Shown piece by piece: positions 57,845 to 64,000 of a DNA stretch of 64,000 bases. Every line of letters starts with the position of its first letter. Positions within the stretch are counted from its first letter, which is position 1. This DNA is from Manis javanica (Eukaryota > Chordata > Mammalia > Pholidota > Manidae), in contig NC_133170.1 in NCBI RefSeq assembly GCF_040802235.1, positions 2,371,001-2,435,000 of the forward strand, in the 5' to 3' direction. The notes beneath the pieces are model-generated. The model was not told the DNA's origin. It saw only the letters and a list, made by a program, of their open reading frames with translations, and did not search any database. The translations under genes and the position numbers were made by a program.

Positions 57845-60040
57845 ACAGTGCAGATCTCGAGAGGAACTGAGGGGTGTCCGCTATGAATTGGGGGTCAGGA
57901 AGCAGAGCCAGTGCCTGGCTTCAATAGGGCACATATGGTTAGAAAGATAGACAATGGGGGTATTGGTTTGAATACATCTACATTTTTTATTGGTTTATGA
58001 AATTTAATATCTGTGTCCAGAGAAAATCCACTACTTCGAAAAGGAAGGAGTGATGGGGCCGGATCACCTCTGCCAGCGACTCAACAGACGCACTCCTGAC
58101 TACCAGGAATGAGTCACAAACATAGCTAGATCTGGAGCAGGAGAGGGGAGAGGCGGCGGACATCCTCCCAGGAAGGCCTCCGTTCGTGCTCAGATGACCT
58201 GGTCCAACAGCCTCTTCTTAGATAACAAGGAATCTTAATAGGATTGAGCCTATAATGTGTAATGTTATTTTCACGCCCATATATTTGAACTTTTGAGTTT
58301 AGTGACTGAAAACTTGGAAGCTAATAAATTCCTCAATTTCTAGAGGAAATAAATTCTAGTCTAAAAGGGATAGTCACCCAGGATTATGTTGTATGTTTCT
58401 GAATATAAAAATCCTTAGACTAAGGTATCAGTCAAATGTCTAAGAAATTTTCATCTGGAAAATTTTCCTCTGCAGTTTGAAAATAAGGAACTATGTCTCA
58501 GCCTATAAAGTAGCAGCTTAAACCCATTTGCTTTTTTTCATTAAGATGACTCAGAAAATCCTATAGAAAAATAGAAGTATGGAATATTAGGACTGCATGG
58601 AGCAGCATTTTATTTAATGTAATAATATTAAATAATACTAAATTAAATATTAAATTATATAACGAATTATTAAAAATTAAATTATTAAGTTGAATATTAA
58701 AGAATAACAGTAATATTAAGAAATGAGCATATGGCCTCTCAACAGTCTCTGTGGCTGTTTGACATGGCCAATAAGAGGATGGGAAATAATTCAAACCAGA
58801 GTCACAGCAGTAGGATAGACTGCTCACTCCTCTGGTTTTTGTTTTTGTTGTTACTTTTAATTTACATCTGGGCCCCATATGTTCCATGGTGTTGCTTGTT
58901 CTAATTTTTGATGTATAGACATTCAGAATTGGACTCTGACTTATTTAATCCGACTTGTCATTAAAATACTTGAGAGGGTAGTTTCCTCTTGGCTTATGTG
59001 GAATGATGGGGTTTCATGTGATGTTAGGGAAGTCATTTAAGATCTTCTTTCTGACTGATTTGCTTTCCTTAATTTATTACAGAAATGGGAGCCCTAGCCG
59101 ATCATTCAAAATCCTTAGATTGGTACTGGTCACATCCAGTTAATATTAGATCATTCGTATTTTCCAAGATTACTAGAGATACTTCCCCAGTGGAAACAAA
59201 TTTCTTTGAATCCCCCAATCCCTGTACCCCACAAAGAGGGGTGGTTTGTTCTAACTTGTCCTTCTTGTCCTTAATCCTGTGATAAATAGGATGGTCACCC
59301 TAAGGGATGGAAAACTGTTTCGCACACTCCCCGCCACATCATATCTTTTCTTTTAGGGATGGAGATTGGGGCGATGGGGCTGCTTTATTCATGCAGTGCC
59401 TCCGATGGTACCATATGCTTGTGGAATCTTAATACATGCTATTTGATGATTGATTTATGCACTCCATTTATAAGGTGTTAATGTAAGAAATGGCCAGATT
59501 CCGTCTCATGGCTCAAAATAAAATAGCTTTTCCATTTTTCCAGTAATGCCTTTTGTAAATAATACTAAATATTGCTTCAAATTCATCAACAGTTCTTTAT
59601 GATTAGTATTTATGACAACAGAATGTACATGAAATGTATAAAAAAACATGTTCTGTGTTGGATGAACAATGCACAGATGGTTTTAAGTTTTCACAATGGA
59701 TTTATGGTCTGTATATTTTGTAAGGATTATTTATTGCAACTGGTCTGGAAAGTTATTCTGAGGTATAGAATATTGCAACAAAAGGTAATAGAACTTTAGA
59801 AAGTAAAAGGGAGAAGCAGAAACACCCTGTTTCATCAATGCAGCAACATCCTTGTCCCTTTTGTCTAGCTCGTGTCCACTATTCATTGCATGCCCTAGAA
59901 ATGGCTGTGCTTTTTGCCAGTTGTTTGTGACACAAACAATTACTTGGGAGCAAAACATTTATAAAGCAAGTCTGAGTAATTTCCAGGCTTAGTAAATGGG
60001 AGACTGACAATAACACGAGCTGGAATCCATCCCACTAATA
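57845..60040. other. Mostly AT-rich unique DNA
   Basis: Contains a TTAAATA-rich low-complexity block at 58613-58715. No exon, RNA gene or firm repeat was recognised. Confidence 0.4.
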
Positions 60041-60044
60041 AACC

Positions 60045-60200
60045 TGCCTCTTTTTCTGATATTCAGACCTGTCATCTGTGAAATGGAGGAAGTATCACCT
60101 ACCTAAAAGGGTGAAAAATGGTGAAATAAGGTAGATTCTTCATACAAATGATGAGATTTCAATGGGTTAAATGAGGTATAAATAGGTCCTCCTTAGTGAC
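60045..60200 (+). repeat. MIR SINE
   Basis: Shows 'gacctgtcatctgtgaaatg', 'gaggaagtatcacctaccta' and a 3' part 'aatgggttaaatgaggtata'. The 5' core is weak. Confidence 0.65.
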
Positions 60201-60204
60201 AGTT

Positions 60205-60750
60205 CTTACCACCGTTTTCACGATGCCAGTTTTTCTTCTCTTGGTGTGTGGGACCAGCAAGACGAGGGCAGGGGAAACAGAAAATGCAGGAAGGAAAATG
60301 CCTTCAGGGTGTTTAATCTGGAATTTTATTCAATAGTCAGGGACTATTAAAAATGTTTTGGGAAGAAAAATTCATCTGATTTGGACCCTTGTCTTAAAAT
60401 AGTAGCACCTTACTAATTTTAGGGCATGTGAGAACCTTGGGGTGGTTGTTAAGAATGCAGATTTGGGAGCCTTACGCTGAGAGTTATGACTACTCTGGTC
60501 TGATACGGGTTCCAACCGCTTCTGTCACAGAAAGTCCCAGGGTCACATTTCATGCAATGACACTTAAGAGAAATCACTCGCGATGCAATAATAGGGTGTT
60601 TTGTGGGGAGAAACTGGGAACAGGAGACGAGTTAGAAGCCTGCTCCTCACAGCATGGTTGGCTGGCTGGAGGCACCGCAGGGATGCGGGCACTCGACAGA
60701 AATGCAGAAGGCTGGGCCAAACGTAAAACCTACTACACCAGAGGCTGCAT
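60205..60750. other. Unassigned stretch with possible hAT remnant
   Basis: The stretch 60440-60475 ('gttgttaagaatgcagattt' 'gggagcc') resembles the middle of MER5-type hAT elements, but ends were not found. The 131-codon ORF at 60428-60823 + runs through it and into L1 sequence, with no domain. Confidence 0.3.
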
Positions 60751-60754
60751 TTTG

Positions 60755-61090
60755 TCAGTTTTCTCGAGGTATAACCGACAAAGGAAAACTACGTTTAAGG
60801 TGTACGCGTGGATGTTTTCATAGACGTACACACTGTGAAACGATCACCATATTCAGGCTAATCAACGCATCCATCTGCCCGTGACCACGCACAGTCACCA
60901 CTTCCTTCTGATCATTCTCCTCTTCCCTTCTAACTCCTCATTTCCCTCCTGCCCCTTCTCCTTCTTGGGTGAAAACGCTTAAGAGCCGCCCTCTTGGCAA
61001 ATCTCAAATGTACACTACAGGATTGTTAACTAGATGCTGTAGAGTGACACTGCATTATAATAAGATTCACCGTATATTCTGTACATATTA
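60755..61090 (-). mobile_element. L1M 3'-UTR fragment
   Basis: Complement of an L1M 3' end: 'cagttttctcgaggtataac' with 'cgacaaaggaaaac', 'gtttaaggtgtacgcgtgga', 'cacactgtgaaacgatcacc', 'ctaatcaacgcatccatctg' and 'aggattgttaactagatgct'. CpGs here look secondarily gained. Confidence 0.75.
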
Positions 61091-61094
61091 AAGT

Positions 61095-61465
61095 ACAAGA
61101 TGACTGACCAGTAATAGCCGATCGCACAGACGGAGTCCAGCGGCCTGGACCTGGGCAGGGGTTCAGGGAGAAGACGGGGAGAACTGAAAGAGAGAGGAGG
61201 AACTAACTGACTTTATAAATTGTGCACCTAAGAATTCAGGCCAGGGAGGCCCTCCCTCTCCCTGACTCGGGGTCACTCGTACTAGAGGTCGGTTCTCAGA
61301 GCGCAGCCGGGGACTCAGCCCATGCGTGTGGGCACAACTCGTGCTGTGGAAGGAGGAAAGGCCTGCCCGGCTGTCCTTGCCCAGAGTGGACTTGGAGCTG
61401 ACCCGTCTCCCTAGCAGCCTTAGGAACGCATTTCACGTTTCAACGGAAAGAAATGTGACGGAGTG
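61095..61465. other. Unassigned GC-mixed stretch
   Basis: No repeat or gene recognised. Confidence 0.4.
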
Positions 61466-61470
61466 GAATT

Positions 61471-61605
61471 ATTCTTTCGAGTAATTACTTTTCACGGTGT
61501 GATTTATGTTGAGGAATTCCTTCATGATTCCTCCTGGGAGCATATTCTTCCTCCTCTTGGGGTTGTTTTGATTCTGGCGTTTAGCAGCGTTTCTTTTAGG
61601 AAACT
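61471..61605 (+). repeat. Diverged direct repeat, copy 1
   Basis: The block containing 'gaggaattccttcatgattc', 'ctgggagcatattcttcctc' and 'ggttgttttgattctggcgt' matches copy 2 at 63179-63316 over about 135 bases with mismatches and small gaps. The family is not recognised. Confidence 0.8.
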
Positions 61606-61609
61606 GCGA

Positions 61610-63170
61610 AACAGACTGACACATGTTCCAACAACCATCTGGCCTCGCTTCCCACCCTGGTGGGGCATGAATGTGGCGATGACAGAGGAGACGATGTTAC
61701 CAGATTCAGCTTAGGAAAGCTGGACGGGACGTTCAAGGGTAAATGAAAATTTGATAAAACTTGGGTATTTTAAAAAATACCTCCTCGACACAAGAACTTC
61801 ACAGAAGGTGGCAGGTGCTCACATCTCTTCTTTGACTCCTTGAGCAATTCTCATTTTCCGAATTGATGCACGTCGCTGCAGAGTGGGAGGGGGGCCAGGA
61901 TACCACTGCGGTGGCCATGCACTGCACGGCCGCCTGCAGAGCCGGGCCTGGAGGTGTGCAGCCTCGTAGCTGCCTCACGAATCACTCTCCTAATATGATG
62001 GAGGGAAAAGTATGCTGTCATTCTCATGTACAGTTGTTTCAGGACAGTAGCATCAGGTAGAACTTCAGGGGTGCCTGTACCAGCCAGAGAGAGAGGCTGA
62101 ATCAAACACGGAGCAGCTCTGCAGCCAGCAGAGGTGTGTCAGCTGAGCGGCAGAGAGTGCAATTTGGAAGCTGTAGGCTCTGGGTTTTCCCTCAGCAGCA
62201 ATGTCTAAACATAATTAATCAGTTGCTTCTCACAGTAAGTGACACTAATTCGTTGCTCTCTAATTGCTATGTATGGAGTGATGTTACTCCATTCTAAGTG
62301 CTCTGGGGTGTCCCGACTTGAGCTCTTTAAATACATTATCATGGATTTCCATGTAATTACAATGCTTTCCATTGGCACAAAAGGAAAATATTATAGGCAA
62401 TTTCTTCAGGAATCAATAAATAACTTATATTACCGCTATTAAGAAATACGGTGACTGAGCCCTTCCTTGTTATTACCACATATGTGATTAGAACTGTGTG
62501 GAGCTGTGCATGCCAGACCTTGGAACTAAAAATATGCCCTTTGCTAGCTATGTTCCCATTAGACGATACTCCCTCCCAAAGGAAATTACTCCAATTTGTC
62601 CTGAATTTTATTAATTTCCTGGAATCAGACACACAGAATTGACTTGATTGGTAAATAGAGAAAAAGGAAATTTAACTTCTAATCTGACTTCAGCTTGAGG
62701 TTCTTTGTTTTTATCTGGTCGCATTCTTTATTCTGCATGCTATGCTTTCCTCCTCTGTAAATGATAACTCATTATTTTACATGTTTCACATACTTCTTTA
62801 TCCTTAACTGTTTGAATTGCCTCAGCAATGCTTGAGCTTCTTTCTAGAAGTTTCTTCCATGCATTCATGACTCTAGAAAATTATCCTTTCAAAGGGATTT
62901 TTAAACTATAGGAGAAAAAGGAAAATGTTTTGGGGTCCTTCTTGCATTTAAATGTAAGGAAGTAAAGAATATCATGTATGCTCTGAAGAAATAAATGTGG
63001 TGGAATACAGAAAAGGGACACAGCAAAGGAAAACCCATCTCTGAATGCACTGACATACCAGCAAGGAGAGCAGCCCTTGGAAACTGCGTGCCTTATGTAA
63101 CTGACTGCTTTTTCTCATCTGACTGACGTAGTCATGCAGATTTTAATGTTTCTGGTTTTGTATGGATTGG
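61610..63170. other. Unique DNA between the two repeat copies
   Basis: No gene recognised. The part 62170-62640 is AT-rich, with homeodomain-like cores such as 'ccatgtaattacaatgcttt', and could be conserved non-coding sequence. Short ORFs on both strands lack domains. Confidence 0.35.
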
Positions 63171-63178
63171 ACTTTCCC

Positions 63179-63316
63179 GTTCTTTTGAATAAGTATTTTT
63201 CCATTATATGATGAATGTTGAAGAATTCCTTATCGTTGCTTCTGGGAGCATATTTGTCCTTCTTGTGTGGTTGTTTTGATTCTGGGGTTAAGCAGCTTTT
63301 TCTTTAAGGAAATTCT
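63179..63316 (+). repeat. Diverged direct repeat, copy 2
   Basis: Contains 'gaagaattccttatcgttgc', 'ctgggagcatatttgtcctt' and 'ggttgttttgattctggggt', aligned with copy 1. The flanks do not align beyond about 20 bases on the right. Confidence 0.8.
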
Positions 63317-63319
63317 GTT

Positions 63320-64000
63320 TCTTCCTGTGTTGGCTAAGTCATTCTGGACGCTTGGGAACTCATTCTGAGGCTTCTGCTGTGTACAAACTTGAGATTTCCT
63401 TCAAAAACATAGGACTAATAAAGAACTTAGTATATGCCTATGTAAAGATATTTCCCTGTAATGACTTTTAGATGTTTATAAAAGTTTGTTTATTTGGCAT
63501 ATTTATTTTTCTTTCTTCATTAGAGATGTGACTGAAGAAACTTGCAAATTAAGTCGTATTTTCCAAAATTTTTTTTAGCTATTGAAAGAGGAAAACACTG
63601 TTGAAATTATAGGTAGAAAAGACAGTGTCCAGCTGTTCATGTTCCTATTATTAATGAATATATTAAAACCAAGATTAATTTTAATGATTTCCTTTCCTTA
63701 TATGCAATGCCGTTTCCAAATGTGCCCCCTACTTTTTTGACTGCAGGAATTTGTTCCTAGCTGCTCATATTTCTATGACTAATTCAGTATCTTTACACCG
63801 AAGTTAATTTTGTGTCCTACTCTAACCACTGACGATATCGTATGAGCTCCTGCTAACCGCTCTGCCTAGAGGGCCCTCTTTTCGCACCATCCTTCCAACC
63901 TGCCCTCATCGCAGCCACCTCCATCACGAACCAGCATGGTGGAAACTGGTATATTTTAAAACAACATTAACAACACAACCAAGTTCCAGGAGAGATCTGG
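63320..64000. other. Unique AT-rich DNA
   Basis: No repeat, exon or RNA gene recognised up to the window edge. Confidence 0.4.

Overview
The window is non-coding-rich placental mammal DNA, most likely intron or intergenic sequence. It is dominated by decayed copies of MIR, L2, L1/HAL1 and hAT elements, which are found across placental mammals. Lineage SINEs of primates, rodents, carnivores and ruminants were looked for and not seen. One much better preserved LINE-1 3' fragment (51966-52622) resembles, from memory, the young L1 3' end of pangolins. I therefore favour Pholidota, but only tentatively. No complete protein-coding gene is visible. The many short ORFs behave like chance ORFs in repeats, GC-rich patches or microsatellites.

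Layout. 1-5 kb: quiet AT-rich DNA, then a decayed + strand L1 with an internal direct duplication. 5-13 kb: a dense MIR/L2 field, a 300-base alternating purine-pyrimidine GT/GC tract (7857-8159) and a GC/CpG-rich kilobase. 13-25 kb: mostly unique DNA, with a small CpG-rich patch and a homeobox/MEF2-type motif cluster near 14.7 kb. 25-34 kb: ancient repeats, a MER5A-like hAT element, an odd direct-plus-inverted repeat at 29.6 kb, and GC-rich patches. 34-40 kb: a - strand L1, a weak exon candidate on the - strand (38003-38308) and a + strand HAL1/L1 fossil. 42-49 kb: L2/MIR, CTCF-like motifs, a CpG-rich patch, a strong 74-base exon candidate on the - strand (47290-47363), and a fossil of a Ty3/gypsy-type polymerase (47890-48110). 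49-55 kb: a nested stack of L1 insertions carrying a U6 retropseudogene. 55-64 kb: quiet DNA with MIR and L1 remnants and a diverged 140-base segment present twice (61.5 and 63.2 kb).

If the 74-base exon is real, the window lies within a - strand gene with very large introns, of unknown identity. I found no evidence for a new biological system. The most informative items are the exon candidate, the gypsy-type fossil, the L1/U6 nest and the diverged duplications. Repeat calls rest on recognising consensus stretches by eye, so family names and ends are approximate.
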